A stretch of 64,000 nt of DNA, taken from positions 1,596,501-1,660,500 of the forward strand of contig CP009416.1 in NCBI GenBank assembly GCA_000818095.1, written 5' to 3'. Made by a program: the position numbers and the translations under genes. Position 1 is the stretch's first letter, and each line of letters starts with the position of its first letter. Source of the DNA: Jeotgalibacillus malaysiensis (GTDB lineage Bacteria > Bacillota > Bacilli > Bacillales > Jeotgalibacillaceae). Of this stretch, positions 1 to 10,924 are shown in pieces. Under the pieces are notes generated by a model. That model searched no databases and had not been told where the DNA came from. It saw only the letters and a program-made list of their open reading frames with translations.

Positions 1-1102
1 GCTTGATGTATTACGTGCCCACAAGGATTCATTTGAACTTGTCGCTTTTTCTGTGGGGCGTAATATTGATCAGGCCAGAAAAATTATTCAGGAATTTAAT
101 CCTTCACTTGTTTCTGTCCAATCAAAAGAGGATGCAGACATTTTGTCAGGAGAATACATAGGAAAAACAGTGATCATGCACGGTGCTGAAGGACTTGTCG
201 AAGTAGCTGTTCATCCTGAAGCAGATCTGCTTGTGAATGCCGTACTTGGCAGTGTTGGTCTTGAACCTACATTGAAGGCCATTCAAGCAGGTAAGACGAT
301 TGCAATTGCCAATAAAGAAACACTTGTTACTGCAGGTCACCTTGTGATGGAAGCTGCACAAAAGCATAACGTATCGATTCTGCCTGTAGACAGTGAGCAT
401 TCAGCTATTTATCAGGCATTACAGGGAGAACAGCACAAAAATATAGAAAGGCTGGTCATTACAGCATCCGGTGGCAGCTTTAGGGATCTGTCCCGCTCAG
501 AGCTCGATGGTGTAACAGTAAAGGACGCCCTCAATCATCCGAACTGGTCAATGGGCGCAAAAATTACGATTGACTCAGCAAGCATGATGAATAAAGGGCT
601 TGAAGTCATTGAGGCAAAATGGCTGTTTGATTTGCCTTATGACAAAATTGATGTCCTGCAACACCGTGAAAGTATTATTCATTCAATGGTGGAATTCCAT
701 GACAGCTCAGTGATGGCTCAGCTTGGAACACCTGATATGAGAGTGCCAATCCAGTATGCGCTCACTTATCCCGACCGATTTGTTCATAAAACAGACCGCA
801 GACTGAGATTAGAGGAAATTGGGAAGCTTCACTTTGAAAAAATGGATCTCGAACGCTTCAGGTGTCTCGATTTCGCTTATCAGGCCGGAAGAACAGGCGG
901 TACCATGCCAACTGTATTAAATGCAGCAAATGAAGCAGCAGTTGCACTGTTTTTGAATGAGCAGATCAGCTTTTTAGCGATTGAATCTGTAATTGAAAAA
1001 GCGATGTCATCCCATCAGACTGTCCTGAATCCTGATCTTGAAACGATTACAGCGATTGATCAGGAAACACGTTCAAAAATTCTTGCGGAATTTAAACGCT
1101 GA
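1..1102 (+). CDS. dxr: 1-deoxy-D-xylulose 5-phosphate reductoisomerase (5' end missing)
   Basis: Converts 1-deoxy-D-xylulose 5-phosphate to 2-C-methyl-D-erythritol 4-phosphate with NADPH, the committed step of the MEP isoprenoid pathway, in the cytosol. The frame is open from base 2 and the gene enters from outside the window; a GTG at 53 lies inside conserved sequence (LVAFSVGRN) and is not the start. About 366 residues are present. Visible family motifs are ANKETLV near base 310, the [10 protein letters not shown] metal/substrate motif near 390, the TASGGSFRD flexible loop near 460, and [20 protein letters not shown] near 535. Only the N-terminal NADPH-binding start is missing. It lies directly upstream of rseP, the usual Bacillales order. 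Identification is secure. Confidence 0.97.
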   Translation, partial: LDVLRAHKDSFELVAFSVGRNIDQARKIIQEFNPSLVSVQSKEDADILSGEYIGKTVIMHGAEGLVEVAVHPEADLLVNAVLGSVGLEPTLKAIQAGKTIAIANKETLVTAGHLVMEAAQKHNVSILPVDSEHSAIYQALQGEQHKNIERLVITASGGSFRDLSRSELDGVTVKDALNHPNWSMGAKITIDSASMMNKGLEVIEAKWLFDLPYDKIDVLQHRESIIHSMVEFHDSSVMAQLGTPDMRVPIQYALTYPDRFVHKTDRRLRLEEIGKLHFEKMDLERFRCLDFAYQAGRTGGTMPTVLNAANEAAVALFLNEQISFLAIESVIEKAMSSHQTVLNPDLETITAIDQETRSKILAEFKR

Positions 1103-1126
1103 TTGTACACCCGTATTTTTGGAACG

Positions 1127-1159
1127 TGCTACAATAGGTTAAAGTCTGTTGATACAGAC
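1127..1159 (+). promoter_or_regulatory. Possible extended -10 promoter and small hairpin before rseP
   Basis: A TACAAT box at 1130-1135 is preceded by TG at 1127-1128, giving an extended -10 element, but no good -35 box is present. Just downstream, GTCTGT (1144-1149) and ACAGAC (1154-1159) form a perfect 6-bp inverted repeat with a TGAT loop. It could be an RNA hairpin at the start of the rseP transcript or an operator. Confidence 0.35.
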
Positions 1160-1185
1160 ACAACTATGTTAAAGGTGGTATGACG

Positions 1186-2460
1186 ATGAACTCAGTCATC
1201 GCATTTATAGTCATTTTCGGTGCGCTCGTATTTTTCCATGAGCTTGGACACTTTGTCTTTGCGAAAAGAGCGGGGATCCTGTGCCGTGAATTTGCAATTG
1301 GGATGGGACCGAAAGTACTTGCTTTCAAAAAAAATGAAACACAGTATACCCTCCGCCTGCTGCCCATCGGCGGATATGTAAGAATGGCCGGTGAAGATGC
1401 AGAATTAATGGAATTAAAGCCGGGCTTCAGAGCAGGTCTGATTCTTGGCCAGGATGAAAAGGTAGAAAAAGTAGTACTCAATAATAAAGATCGTTATCCT
1501 GATCTTCGAGTGATCGAAGTAGCTGAAGCAGAGCTTGAGAAAGAACTTTATATTAAAGGATATGAAGAAGGCGAAGATACGCTTCAGCGATTTGAGCTTT
1601 CTGAAAAAGCGGTCTTTATTGAAGATGGAGTAGAAACGCAGCTTGCCCCGTGGAACAGACAGTTTAATTCTAAGAAGCTGCACCAGAGATTTTTAACAAT
1701 TTTCGCTGGACCTGCAATGAATTTCGTTTTAGCCTTCATTGTGTTATCGATCATTGGGATGTCTGCTGGTATTCCTGTGGACCGCGCAGTTCTGGGTGAT
1801 ATCGTACCTGGTGACCCTGCTGATCAGGCGGGCCTTGAAAAAGGTGATGAAGTCACTGCGATCTCAGGCGAAGAGATTTCCACCTGGGCAGATCTGACAG
1901 GCATTGTCAGTGCTTCGCCAGGTGAGGAAATCACGATAGACGTTCAAAGAGGGGAAGAAACCTTATCTTTTGAGGTAACACCTGAAGAGAGAACATTTGA
2001 ACAAGGTGATGAAACCATCTCACAAGGAATTATAGGCGTATATAATCCGAGGATTGAATCACCGAGTATTTTCCAAAGTATTCAGTACGGTGCTGAACAA
2101 ACTTATTTCTGGACTGTAACCATTTTTGACCTCCTTGGAGATCTGATTACAGGTCAGTTTTCAATTGATGCATTAGCAGGACCGGTTGGTATTTATAAAA
2201 GTACTGAAGAAGTAGCTAAAGCCGGTATCTATCAGCTGATGCAGTGGGGAGCAATTTTAAGTATTAATCTTGGAATTATGAACCTGCTGCCACTGCCTGC
2301 CCTAGATGGTGGTAGGCTGCTGTTCTTCGGTTTTGAAGCCCTGCGTGGAAAACCGATCGACAGACAAAAAGAAGGTATGGTCCATTTTGTAGGATTCGCA
2401 TTATTGATGCTGCTTATGATCGTCGTAACATGGAACGATATTCAGCGGTATTTCTTATAA
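1186..2460 (+). CDS. rseP: Site-2 intramembrane zinc metalloprotease RseP/RasP
   Basis: Membrane protease that cuts transmembrane segments, classically anti-sigma factors such as RsiW and leftover signal peptides. The protein is 424 residues. HELGH, the zinc-binding HExxH motif, is at residues 18-22 in the first membrane segment. A single PDZ domain spans about 200-265. The third metal-ligand motif (LDGG) is near 373 in a late membrane segment, and the C-terminus is hydrophobic. I chose the ATG at 1186: the ribosome site AAAGGTGG (1171-1178) is 7 nt away, while the ATG at 1180 is only 1 nt away. It sits between dxr and proS as in B. subtilis. Confidence 0.95.
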   Translation: MNSVIAFIVIFGALVFFHELGHFVFAKRAGILCREFAIGMGPKVLAFKKNETQYTLRLLPIGGYVRMAGEDAELMELKPGFRAGLILGQDEKVEKVVLNNKDRYPDLRVIEVAEAELEKELYIKGYEEGEDTLQRFELSEKAVFIEDGVETQLAPWNRQFNSKKLHQRFLTIFAGPAMNFVLAFIVLSIIGMSAGIPVDRAVLGDIVPGDPADQAGLEKGDEVTAISGEEISTWADLTGIVSASPGEEITIDVQRGEETLSFEVTPEERTFEQGDETISQGIIGVYNPRIESPSIFQSIQYGAEQTYFWTVTIFDLLGDLITGQFSIDALAGPVGIYKSTEEVAKAGIYQLMQWGAILSINLGIMNLLPLPALDGGRLLFFGFEALRGKPIDRQKEGMVHFVGFALLMLLMIVVTWNDIQRYFL

Positions 2461-2486
2461 GCAGAGAGAAAATAGAGGTGCTATAG

Positions 2487-4199
2487 ATGAAACAAAGTCA
2501 AACGTTAATTCCAACATTAAAAGAAACGCCTTCAGAAGCTGATGTAAAAAGTCATCAGCTTCTGCTGAGAGCAGGATATATCAGACAAAATGCAAGCGGG
2601 ATATACTCCTTTTTACCACTTGGCTTAAAAGTGCTGCATAAAGTAGAAAATATTATCCGTGAAGAAATGAATGCTGCAGGCGGTGTCGAAATGCTGATGC
2701 CTGCACTTCAGCCGGCTGAACTTTGGGAAGAATCAGGAAGATGGTTTACTTATGGTCCTGAATTGATGAGAATGAAAGATCGTCACGAGCGTGAATTTGC
2801 ACTTGGGGCTACGCATGAAGAAATGATTACAAGCCTTCTGCGTGATGAAGTAAAGTCTTACAAGCGCCTGCCGCTGACCGTTTATCAGATTCAGACAAAA
2901 TACCGTGATGAAAAACGCCCAAGATTCGGCTTACTCAGAGGCCGTGAATTCCTGATGAAGGATGCTTATTCATTCCATGCATCTCAGGAAAGTCTGGATG
3001 AAGCATATGACAGATTATTTGAAGCCTATAAAAATATTTTCCGCAGATGCGGTCTGAACTTCCGGGCTGTACTTGCTGATTCCGGTGCAATCGGTGGTAA
3101 AGACAACCACGAATTTATGGTGCTGTCTGAGATCGGTGAAGATACAATTGCCTACTCTGACTCGTCAGATTACGCAGCAAACCTTGAGATGGCTGCTGTA
3201 AATAAACAGTATGAAAAGAAGAACCATAGTGGAAATGAAAAAGAAGAAGTATCGACTCCTGATCAGAAAACGATTGACGCTGTAGCAGACTTCCTTGGTG
3301 CGGATAAAGAAGATACAGTGAAATCGATGCTGTTTATTGTTGATGAAAAGCCTGTACTCGTTCTCGTTCGTGGAGATCATGAAGTGAATGATGTAAAGGT
3401 GAAAAATGCAGTCAACGGACGTGTCGCTGAGCTTGCATCAGAAGAAGAGACGATGCAATATACGGGCGTTAAGCCAGGTTCAATTGGCCCGGTGAATCTT
3501 TCTGAAGACGTAACAGTTATTGCAGACAATGCAGTTGAGGCAATGGGTGATATCATTGCTGGTGCGAACAAAGAAGGTTTCCATTTTAAGCACCTTCAGG
3601 CAGGAAGAGACTTTGAAGTTTCTCAATACGCTGATATCCGTGTAGTTGTTGAGGGGGATCCATCTCCTGATGGTAATGGAACGATTCAATTCGCACGTGG
3701 AATTGAAGTAGGTCACGTATTTAAGCTTGGTACTGTATATAGTGAGCCGATGGATGCTAATATTCTTGATGAAAATGGACGCTCTAACCCAATGATTATG
3801 GGGTGTTATGGTATTGGTGTATCACGTACACTTGCAGCAATGGCAGAGCAGTTCAATGATGAGAATGGTCTGATCTGGCCAACAAATATTGCACCATATG
3901 ATATTCATTTAATCGCAGTTAATATGAAAGACGAAGCACAGTCAAAGACAGCTGAAGAACTATACAAGCTGTTAACGGATTACCGTTATGATGTGTTACT
4001 CGATGACCGGAAAGAACGTGCCGGCGTTAAATTCGCAGATTCAGATCTTATGGGTCTGCCAGTAAGAATTACGGTTGGAAAGCGTGCATCTGAAGGTATA
4101 GTTGAAATTAAAATCAGAAAAAATGGCGAATCTTATGAAGTGCAGAAAGAGGAATTGACTGATAAGCTGCAGGAGATTTTCCGTCAGGCTAATGCCTAA
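2487..4199 (+). CDS. proS: Prolyl-tRNA synthetase, bacterial type with editing domain
   Basis: Charges tRNA-Pro with proline using ATP. The protein is 570 residues, normal for the bacterial-type enzyme. It has the class II core at the N-terminus ([32 protein letters not shown], motif 2), then a YbaK-like insertion from about 230 to 400 ([24 protein letters not shown]) that removes misacylated alanine. Motif 3 follows ([13 protein letters not shown]), then the anticodon-binding domain at the C-terminus. The ATG at 2487 follows GAGGTG with good spacing. It is 26 nt after rseP, so the two are probably co-transcribed. Confidence 0.97.
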   Translation: MKQSQTLIPTLKETPSEADVKSHQLLLRAGYIRQNASGIYSFLPLGLKVLHKVENIIREEMNAAGGVEMLMPALQPAELWEESGRWFTYGPELMRMKDRHEREFALGATHEEMITSLLRDEVKSYKRLPLTVYQIQTKYRDEKRPRFGLLRGREFLMKDAYSFHASQESLDEAYDRLFEAYKNIFRRCGLNFRAVLADSGAIGGKDNHEFMVLSEIGEDTIAYSDSSDYAANLEMAAVNKQYEKKNHSGNEKEEVSTPDQKTIDAVADFLGADKEDTVKSMLFIVDEKPVLVLVRGDHEVNDVKVKNAVNGRVAELASEEETMQYTGVKPGSIGPVNLSEDVTVIADNAVEAMGDIIAGANKEGFHFKHLQAGRDFEVSQYADIRVVVEGDPSPDGNGTIQFARGIEVGHVFKLGTVYSEPMDANILDENGRSNPMIMGCYGIGVSRTLAAMAEQFNDENGLIWPTNIAPYDIHLIAVNMKDEAQSKTAEELYKLLTDYRYDVLLDDRKERAGVKFADSDLMGLPVRITVGKRASEGIVEIKIRKNGESYEVQKEELTDKLQEIFRQANA

Positions 4200-4213
4200 C
4201 ATCTAAAAACCGA

Positions 4214-4236
4214 GGCTGGTGCTTGCACCAGCCTTT
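4214..4236 (+). terminator. Hairpin between proS and polC, weak terminator
   Basis: GGCTGGTGC (4214-4222) and GCACCAGCC (4225-4233) are perfectly complementary, giving a strong stem followed only by TTT. The short T tract suggests partial termination or transcript protection. Confidence 0.5.
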
Positions 4237-4258
4237 GCTGTCTGAATAAGGAGGAACT

Positions 4259-7200
4259 ATGAGTACAGATTTGTCAAAAAAAGAAAAGTTCCGGCTGTTA
4301 TTAACTCAACTGAATATGACTGGGGATCTGTATGCAGATCATTTTGAAGAAGCAGAAATTGAAAAGCTTGCAGTCCACAAGAAAGAAAAAAAGTGGCATT
4401 TTGTTTTTAATCTGAGGTCGGTTGTCCCGTGTCAGATCATGAAGGACTTTACCACGAGACTTAATCAGTCCTTCTCACATATTGCGCAGGTTTCATTCAC
4501 AGTCAAACTTGCTAATACTGATATTCCTGCAGATACCGTGCTCGATTACTGGGAAACATGTCTAGAAGAGCTGCAGGGCATCGCACCACCATTACTTAAT
4601 TTGTTAACTGTGCAAAAGCCTGAAGTAAACGGCAACAAAATTACGATTAAGGTATCTAATGAGACTGAAGGAATGCAGATTAAAAATAAATATGCTGATA
4701 TTTTAAACAGTGCATTTGAAAAATGGGGATTCGGTCCTTTTGTTCTTCATACAGAGGTTTCGACTGAAGGGTCTAATGAAGAATATGAAGCTTTCGTTGA
4801 ATCCAAGAAAAAAGAAGAAGAAGAGTGGGCCAAGCAGGCGCTTGTTGAGATGCAGAAGCTTGAAGAACAGAAAAATGCAGCTGAAACCCACACTGGTCCT
4901 GTTGCAATCGGTTATTCTATTAAACCTGATGAACCTGTAGCAATCAAAACGATCCAGGAAGAAGAGCGGAAGATTGCGATTCAGGGACTTGTGTTTGATG
5001 CGGAAGTAAAAGAATTGAGAAGCGGAAGATCACTGCTTACTTTTAAAGTGACAGACTATACAGATTCAATTTTAGTAAAGATGTTCTCACGTGATAAAGA
5101 AGATGCGGCAATTATGCAGCAGTTGAAAAAAGGAATGTGGGTCAGAGCAAAAGGATCCATTCAGAATGATACATTTGTCAGAGACCTTGTTATGATTGCG
5201 CAGGATGTAATGGAAATACAGCCGTTGCTTAGACAGGACACATCAGAGGAAAAACGGGTTGAGCTGCACCTTCATACGCCAATGAGTCAGATGGATGCAG
5301 TATCATCAGTGTCTTCTCTGGTCTCCCAGGCAAAAAAATGGGGACATAAAGCCGTTGCGATTACTGATCATGCTGTTGCTCAGTCTTATCCAGAAGCCCA
5401 TGCTGCAGGCGCAAAAAATGATATTAAAATCCTGTATGGATTAGAAGCGAACCTGGTGGATGACGGTGTTCCGATTGCCTACAACACTTCAAACAGAGAA
5501 CTTGAAACAGCATCATATATTGTCTTTGACGTTGAGACAACCGGCTTATCAGCGGTATACGATAAAATTATAGAGTTAGCTGCTGTGAAAGTGAAAGAGG
5601 GAGAAATCATTGACCGCTTTGAGCGTTTTGCCAACCCTCATCATCCACTTTCAGCAACGACCATTAACTTAACCGGTATCACAGATGACATGGTGAGAAA
5701 TGCACCGGAAATAGAAGATGTACTTGCAGATTTTAAAGAATGGTGCGGGGATGATATATTAGTTGCCCACAATGCATCGTTTGATATGGGCTTTTTAAAT
5801 GTAGGTTATAAACGTGCGGGTATGGAGAAAGCTCCGAATCCCGTTATAGATACGCTTGAACTTGCAAGATTTCTTCACCCGGAATTTAAAAATCACCGTT
5901 TAAATACGCTTGCAAAGAAATTCGATGTGGATCTTACACAGCACCACCGTGCGATTTATGATGCGGAAGCGACAGGATATATTCTTGCTAGGCTGCTGAA
6001 GGAAGCAAAAGAAAAAGCCATTTTAAATCATAATCAGCTGAATGATTATATGGGTGAGGGAGATGCATTCAAACGCGCAAGACCAAATCACATTACCATT
6101 CTCGCTCAGACACAGGCCGGTCTTAAAAACCTGTTTAAGCTTATATCTATTTCTCACCTGGAGTACTTCTACCGGGTACCGCGTATTCCAAGATCACTGC
6201 TTAATAAACATAGGGAAGGCCTTCTGATCGGTTCGGCATGTGATAAGGGAGAAATTTTTGAAGGCATGATGCAAAAATCACCTGAAGAAGTTGAAGAGCT
6301 TGCAGATTTCTATGACTACATTGAAGTGCAGCCACCAGCTGCCTATCAGCATCTCATAGATTTAGAGCTTGTCAGAGACGAAGATAATCTGAAAGAGATT
6401 ATTACAAAGGTTGTAGACTTTGCGGACAAAATGAATATTCCTGCAGTTGCGACCGGGAATGTACATTATGTTAATGAAGAAGATAAAATCTACCGTGAGA
6501 TTCTGATTGCCTCTCAGGGCGGTGCAAATCCGCTTAACAGACATAAGCTGCCTGACGTGCACTTTAGAACCACAAACGAAATGCTAGACGCCTTTTCATT
6601 TATCGGAAAAGAAAAAGCAAGGGAAATTGTGATTGATAATACGAATAAGATCGCTGATATGATTGAAGATGTGACGCCGATCAAGGATGAACTCTACACA
6701 CCTAAAATTGAAGGTGCAGATGAGGAAATGCGTGAGATGAGTTATGGAATGGCAAAAAGCATTTACGGGGAAGAACTTCCCGAGATTGTTGAAGCACGTC
6801 TTGAAAAAGAACTGAAAAGTATTATTGGTCATGGGTTCGCGGTTATCTATCTGATCTCGCATAAGCTTGTTAAAAAGTCACTGATTGATGGCTACCTGGT
6901 TGGATCACGTGGATCTGTAGGATCATCTTTTGTTGCTACAATGACTGAGATCACAGAGGTTAATCCGCTGCCGCCACACTATGTATGCCCGAAATGTAAG
7001 GAATCTGAGTTCTTTAATGACGGTTCAGTCGGTTCCGGGTTTGACCTTGATGATAAAGACTGTCCGAAATGTGAAGTGCCATATATTAAAGATGGACAGG
7101 ATATTCCGTTTGAAACGTTCCTAGGATTCAAGGGGGATAAGGTGCCTGATATTGACTTGAACTTCAGTGGTGAATATCAGCCTGTTGCGCACAATTATAC

Positions 7201-8566
7201 AAAAGTATTATTCGGTGAAGATTATGTCTATCGTGCCGGAACAATCGGTACTGTAGCTGATAAAACCGCCTTTGGCTATGTAAAAGGATATGCAGGTGAC
7301 CATAATCTGCACTTTAGAGGAGCAGAAGTTGAGAGACTCGCAGGCGGATGCACAGGCGTAAAGCGTACAACAGGACAGCACCCAGGTGGTATTATTGTTG
7401 TGCCTGATTACATGGATATTTATGATTTTACACCAATTCAGTTCCCTGCTAACGCAAGTGAATCTGAATGGAAAACAACGCATTTTGATTTCCATTCCAT
7501 ACATGATAATCTGCTGAAGCTCGATATACTCGGTCACGATGATCCTACTGTGATCAGAATGCTTCAGGATCTGTCAGGTATTGATCCTAAAACCATTCCT
7601 ACTGATGACCCTGAAGTCATGAAAATATTCAGTGGAACAGAATCACTCGGAGTAACCGAGGAGCAGATTATGTGTAAAACCGGTACACTTGGGATTCCGG
7701 AGTTTGGAACAAGATTTGTAAGACAAATGCTTGAAGATACAAAGCCGACAACCTTTTCTGAATTAGTTCAGATTTCCGGTTTGTCTCATGGAACGGATGT
7801 ATGGCTCGGTAACGCACAGGAGCTGATTCATAACGGTATCTGTGAACTGTCAGATGTAATCGGATGCCGTGACGATATTATGGTTTATCTGATCTATCAG
7901 GGACTTGAGCCTTCTCTGGCATTTAAAATCATGGAATTTGTACGTAAAGGAAAAGGTCTTTCTCCTGAGTGGGAAGAAGAAATGAAAAATAATGGTGTGC
8001 CGGACTGGTATATAGATTCTTGTAAAAAGATTAAATATATGTTCCCTAAAGCGCACGCAGCAGCCTATGTACTAATGGCTGTCCGGATTGCTTACTTTAA
8101 GGTTCACCACCCAATACTTTATTACGCTGCTTATTTTACAGTACGTGCAGAAGATTTTGACCTTGAAGCAATGGCTGCAGGTTCTCAGGCTATAAAAGCT
8201 AAAATCGAAGCGATTAATGCTAAAGGGCTTGATGCTGCACCGAAGGAAAAGAGTTTACTGACTGTACTTGAATTATGTCTTGAAATGGTGGAAAGAGGTT
8301 ATACTTTTAAACAAGTGGACCTTTATAAGTCAGATGCAAAAGAGTTTAAAATAGAAGGCAACTCGTTAATACCGCCATTTAATGCAATTCCGGGTCTTGG
8401 TACGAATGCCGCTATCAATATTGTTGAAGCCAGAAAAAATGGTGAGTTTCTTTCAAAAGAAGACTTACAAAAGCGTGGTAAGGTTTCAAAGACCATTATT
8501 GAATATCTGGACTCACAGGGGTGCCTTGCAGGACTGCCTGATCAGAACCAATTATCGCTCTTCTAG
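4259..8566 (+). CDS. polC: DNA polymerase III PolC (replicative, with 3'-5' exonuclease)
   Basis: Catalytic alpha subunit of the chromosomal replicase in low-GC Gram-positives. The protein is 1435 residues, family-typical. Order seen: N-terminal domain and OB fold; first half of the PHP domain starting near 336 ([15 protein letters not shown]); inserted DEDD exonuclease from about 420 ([12 protein letters not shown], with [11 protein letters not shown] and [11 protein letters not shown] further on); rest of PHP; a zinc-binding pair CPKC...CPKC near 909-935; polymerase active-site segment [10 protein letters not shown] near 962; C-terminal fingers and duplex-binding parts. The ATG at 4259 follows AAGGAGG. 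The frame is intact, and a separate promoter for rimP starts just after the stop codon. Confidence 0.98.
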   Translation: MSTDLSKKEKFRLLLTQLNMTGDLYADHFEEAEIEKLAVHKKEKKWHFVFNLRSVVPCQIMKDFTTRLNQSFSHIAQVSFTVKLANTDIPADTVLDYWETCLEELQGIAPPLLNLLTVQKPEVNGNKITIKVSNETEGMQIKNKYADILNSAFEKWGFGPFVLHTEVSTEGSNEEYEAFVESKKKEEEEWAKQALVEMQKLEEQKNAAETHTGPVAIGYSIKPDEPVAIKTIQEEERKIAIQGLVFDAEVKELRSGRSLLTFKVTDYTDSILVKMFSRDKEDAAIMQQLKKGMWVRAKGSIQNDTFVRDLVMIAQDVMEIQPLLRQDTSEEKRVELHLHTPMSQMDAVSSVSSLVSQAKKWGHKAVAITDHAVAQSYPEAHAAGAKNDIKILYGLEANLVDDGVPIAYNTSNRELETASYIVFDVETTGLSAVYDKIIELAAVKVKEGEIIDRFERFANPHHPLSATTINLTGITDDMVRNAPEIEDVLADFKEWCGDDILVAHNASFDMGFLNVGYKRAGMEKAPNPVIDTLELARFLHPEFKNHRLNTLAKKFDVDLTQHHRAIYDAEATGYILARLLKEAKEKAILNHNQLNDYMGEGDAFKRARPNHITILAQTQAGLKNLFKLISISHLEYFYRVPRIPRSLLNKHREGLLIGSACDKGEIFEGMMQKSPEEVEELADFYDYIEVQPPAAYQHLIDLELVRDEDNLKEIITKVVDFADKMNIPAVATGNVHYVNEEDKIYREILIASQGGANPLNRHKLPDVHFRTTNEMLDAFSFIGKEKAREIVIDNTNKIADMIEDVTPIKDELYTPKIEGADEEMREMSYGMAKSIYGEELPEIVEARLEKELKSIIGHGFAVIYLISHKLVKKSLIDGYLVGSRGSVGSSFVATMTEITEVNPLPPHYVCPKCKESEFFNDGSVGSGFDLDDKDCPKCEVPYIKDGQDIPFETFLGFKGDKVPDIDLNFSGEYQPVAHNYTKVLFGEDYVYRAGTIGTVADKTAFGYVKGYAGDHNLHFRGAEVERLAGGCTGVKRTTGQHPGGIIVVPDYMDIYDFTPIQFPANASESEWKTTHFDFHSIHDNLLKLDILGHDDPTVIRMLQDLSGIDPKTIPTDDPEVMKIFSGTESLGVTEEQIMCKTGTLGIPEFGTRFVRQMLEDTKPTTFSELVQISGLSHGTDVWLGNAQELIHNGICELSDVIGCRDDIMVYLIYQGLEPSLAFKIMEFVRKGKGLSPEWEEEMKNNGVPDWYIDSCKKIKYMFPKAHAAAYVLMAVRIAYFKVHHPILYYAAYFTVRAEDFDLEAMAAGSQAIKAKIEAINAKGLDAAPKEKSLLTVLELCLEMVERGYTFKQVDLYKSDAKEFKIEGNSLIPPFNAIPGLGTNAAINIVEARKNGEFLSKEDLQKRGKVSKTIIEYLDSQGCLAGLPDQNQLSLF

Positions 8567-8571
8567 GCGAT

Positions 8572-8600
8572 TTGCACGGGTTCGCAATATATGGTATTAT
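8572..8600 (+). promoter_or_regulatory. Sigma-A promoter of the rimP-nusA-infB operon
   Basis: TTGCAC (8572-8577), a 17-nt spacer and TATTAT (8595-8600) form a good sigma-A promoter that starts 6 nt after the polC stop codon. Transcription would begin near 8607, giving a leader of about 95 nt before rimP. Confidence 0.75.
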
Positions 8601-8633
8601 ATTCACGGAAATGTTTTAGATAACTCTGACGTC

Positions 8634-8664
8634 AAAAGAGTGGGTGCCGCCCGCTCTTTTGTGT
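8634..8664 (+). terminator. Attenuator-like hairpin in the rimP leader
   Basis: AAAAGAGTGGG (8634-8644) pairs with CCCGCTCTTTT (8650-8660) through 11 bp with one G-T wobble and a 5-nt loop; the stem ends in TTTT. It lies about 28 nt after the predicted transcription start and 40 nt before the rimP start, inside the leader. It may terminate polC read-through, attenuate the operon (NusA is encoded in it), or both. Confidence 0.65.
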
Positions 8665-8702
8665 TGTTTCAGGCATTTTTCAGAGAATGATGGAGGAAAC
8701 AG

Positions 8703-9170
8703 ATGAGTAAAATTACAGAACTAACTGAAGAACTTGTAAACCCAATTCTAGATGATATGAATCTTGAACTAGTAGATGTGGAGTTTGTGAAGGAAGGATC
8801 CAACTGGTTTCTTCGCGTATTTATTGACAAAGAAGCAGGCGTTGATATTGAAGAATGCGGGATTGTCAGTGAACGGCTGAGCGAAAAACTGGATGAGCTT
8901 GATCCGATTCAGCAGAACTATTTTCTTGAAGTCTCGTCTCCAGGTGCTGAGCGCCCTCTGAAAAAGGAAAAAGACTTTCATAATGCAATTGGCAAACAGG
9001 TATATGTAAAAACATACGAGCCAATCGATGGCATGAAGGAAATAGAAGGCGTACTGGACCATTATGATGGAGAAACACTAACGGTTACTGTAACCATCAA
9101 AACGAGAAAAAAAGAAATGGCAATTCCAAAAGAAAAAGTTGCGAAAGCAAGGTTAGCTGTTACATTCTAA
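8703..9170 (+). CDS. rimP: Ribosome maturation factor RimP
   Basis: Cytosolic factor needed for assembly of the 30S subunit head. The protein is 155 residues, family-typical: an alpha/beta N-terminal domain ([22 protein letters not shown]), the family motif [15 protein letters not shown] near residue 77, and an Sm-like C-terminal barrel. The ATG at 8703 follows GGAGG. First gene of the operon running through infB and rbfA. Confidence 0.95.
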   Translation: MSKITELTEELVNPILDDMNLELVDVEFVKEGSNWFLRVFIDKEAGVDIEECGIVSERLSEKLDELDPIQQNYFLEVSSPGAERPLKKEKDFHNAIGKQVYVKTYEPIDGMKEIEGVLDHYDGETLTVTVTIKTRKKEMAIPKEKVAKARLAVTF

Positions 9171-9191
9171 CCGGTGAAAGGAGAGAAACTA

Positions 9192-10316
9192 ATGAGTACT
9201 GAATTACTCGATGCGCTCACATACCTTGAGAAAGAAAAAGGGATTGACCGCGATGTTTTAATTGATGCGATTGAAGCTGCACTTGTCTCTGCTTATAAGC
9301 GTAACTTCAACCAGGCACAAAACGTACGCGTGGATCTGAACCTTGAAAACGGCTCAATGCGCGTATTTGCCCGCAAAGAAGTTGTTGATGAAGTGTTTGA
9401 TTCGCGTCTTGAAATCTCAATTGAAGATGCCCAGGAAATTGATCCTGCCTATGAAGTTGGCGATATAGTAGAGCTTGAAGTAACACCGCGTGACTTTGGC
9501 CGTATCGCTGCTCAAACTGCCAAGCAGGTTGTTACTCAGCGCGTCAGAGAAGCTGAACGAGGCATTATCTACACTGAGTTTGTTGATCGTGAAGATGACA
9601 TTATGACTGGAATTGTCCAGCGTCAGGATCATCGTTTTATCTATGTTGCACTGGGTAAGATTGAAGCGCTTCTGCCACTGAATGAGCAGATGCCAAATGA
9701 ATCTTATAAGCCGCATGACCGTATTAAGGTTTATATTACCAAGGTTGAAAGAACAACTAAAGGTCCTCAGATCTTTGTATCAAGAACGCATCCAGGCCTG
9801 TTAAAGCGTCTATTTGAAATTGAAGTACCTGAAATTTTTGACGGTACTGTAGAAATCAAATCCGTATCACGCGAAGCCGGAGACCGCTCGAAGATCTCTG
9901 TGCATTCTGATAATGAAGAAGTGGATGCAGTAGGTGCTTGTGTTGGTGCTAAGGGCGGACGTGTTCAGGCTATAGTAAACGAGCTGAAGGGTGAAAAAAT
10001 TGATATTGTCGAGTGGTCAGAAGACCCGACTGTCTTTGTTGCAAATGCACTCAGCCCATCAAAGGTTGTAGATGTGCAGGTAAATGAAGAAGATAAGGCA
10101 ACGACTGTCATTGTACCTGATTATCAGCTGTCACTTGCAATTGGTAAGCGTGGACAAAATGCAAGACTTGCTGCAAAGCTTACAGGCTGGAAAATTGATA
10201 TTAAGAGTGAGACAGATGCCCGTGAAATGGGAATATTCCCACGTGATGATCAGCCGCTTTTCTCAGATGAAGATATGGAGAATTCATTCTCTTATCCGGA
10301 AGATGACATCGAGTAA
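9192..10316 (+). CDS. nusA: Transcription termination/antitermination factor NusA
   Basis: RNA polymerase-binding factor that modulates pausing, termination and antitermination. The protein is 374 residues, normal for Bacillota, which lack the C-terminal acidic repeats of E. coli NusA. Seen in order: N-terminal polymerase-binding domain ([32 protein letters not shown]), S1 domain from about 135, then two KH domains ([43 protein letters not shown]). The ATG at 9192 is preferred because AAAGGAGAG lies just upstream and matches the family N-terminus; the in-frame GTG at 9174 would add six unconserved residues. Confidence 0.97.
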   Translation: MSTELLDALTYLEKEKGIDRDVLIDAIEAALVSAYKRNFNQAQNVRVDLNLENGSMRVFARKEVVDEVFDSRLEISIEDAQEIDPAYEVGDIVELEVTPRDFGRIAAQTAKQVVTQRVREAERGIIYTEFVDREDDIMTGIVQRQDHRFIYVALGKIEALLPLNEQMPNESYKPHDRIKVYITKVERTTKGPQIFVSRTHPGLLKRLFEIEVPEIFDGTVEIKSVSREAGDRSKISVHSDNEEVDAVGACVGAKGGRVQAIVNELKGEKIDIVEWSEDPTVFVANALSPSKVVDVQVNEEDKATTVIVPDYQLSLAIGKRGQNARLAAKLTGWKIDIKSETDAREMGIFPRDDQPLFSDEDMENSFSYPEDDIE

Positions 10317-10330
10317 AGGAGTTTATTCCA

Positions 10331-10606
10331 GTGACGAAAAAACGCAAAATACCTTTACGCAAATGTGTTGCAACACATGAAATGAAAGAAAAGAAAGAAA
10401 TGATCCGAATCGTCCGTTCTAAAGAAGGAATCGTATCAATCGATCCCACAGGAAAGAAATCAGGACGCGGTGCATATCTATCTAAAGATAAAGATGCAAT
10501 ATTAAAAGCAAAAAAGAAAAATGTATTAGCAAGCCACTTAGAAGCTGAAGTACCGGAAGAATTGTATGATGAGCTTCTTGACTATGTGGAAGCGGGACGC
10601 AAATGA
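10331..10606 (+). CDS. rnpM: RnpM/YlxR, RNase P modulator protein
   Basis: Small basic protein of the YlxR family (91 residues), named RnpM from reports that it binds RNase P RNA and modulates RNase P. Diagnostic features are [20 protein letters not shown] near the N-terminus and the GRGAYLSKD motif. It starts with GTG at 10331 after AAAGGAG. Its stop overlaps the ylxQ start (ATGA), indicating translational coupling. Confidence 0.93.
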   Translation: MTKKRKIPLRKCVATHEMKEKKEMIRIVRSKEGIVSIDPTGKKSGRGAYLSKDKDAILKAKKKNVLASHLEAEVPEELYDELLDYVEAGRK

Positions 10607-10911
10607 AGCAGCCGAAATGGATGTCATTATTGGGTCTGGCGACTCGGGCAGGAAAAGTTATATCAGGCGAAGAATTAGTTGTAAAAGAGATCAGAAACAG
10701 TAAAGCAAAACTGATTTTACTGTCAGAGGATGCTTCAGCCAACACGAAGAAAAAAGTGACGGATAAAGCATCTTTCTACCAGGTTCCGGTCAGAACGGTA
10801 CAAGACCGGTATATACTTGGTCAATTGATCGGTAAGGACGCAAGAGTAACGGTTGCCGTTCTTGACAAAGGCTTCGCTGATAAACTGATCTCACTGCTCG
10901 ACGAATCTTAA
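10603..10911 (+). CDS. ylxQ: L7Ae-family ribosomal/K-turn binding protein YlxQ
   Basis: The protein is 102 residues of the L7Ae/L30e/S12e family ([35 protein letters not shown]). These proteins bind kink-turn RNAs, though a firm role for this member is lacking. It overlaps rnpM by 4 nt and precedes infB by 13 nt. Confidence 0.92.
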   Translation: MKQPKWMSLLGLATRAGKVISGEELVVKEIRNSKAKLILLSEDASANTKKKVTDKASFYQVPVRTVQDRYILGQLIGKDARVTVAVLDKGFADKLISLLDES

Positions 10912-10924
10912 CGGGGGTGAACGA

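Noticed and set aside
53-60. GTG at 53 as the start of dxr
   Set aside because: Conserved Dxr sequence continues upstream to base 2; the gene is cut by the window edge.
7208-7537. Long antisense reading frames opposite polC, infB, spoIIIE and others
   Set aside because: They lie wholly inside well-supported genes, have no family likeness or ribosome sites, and reflect the codon bias of the sense strand.
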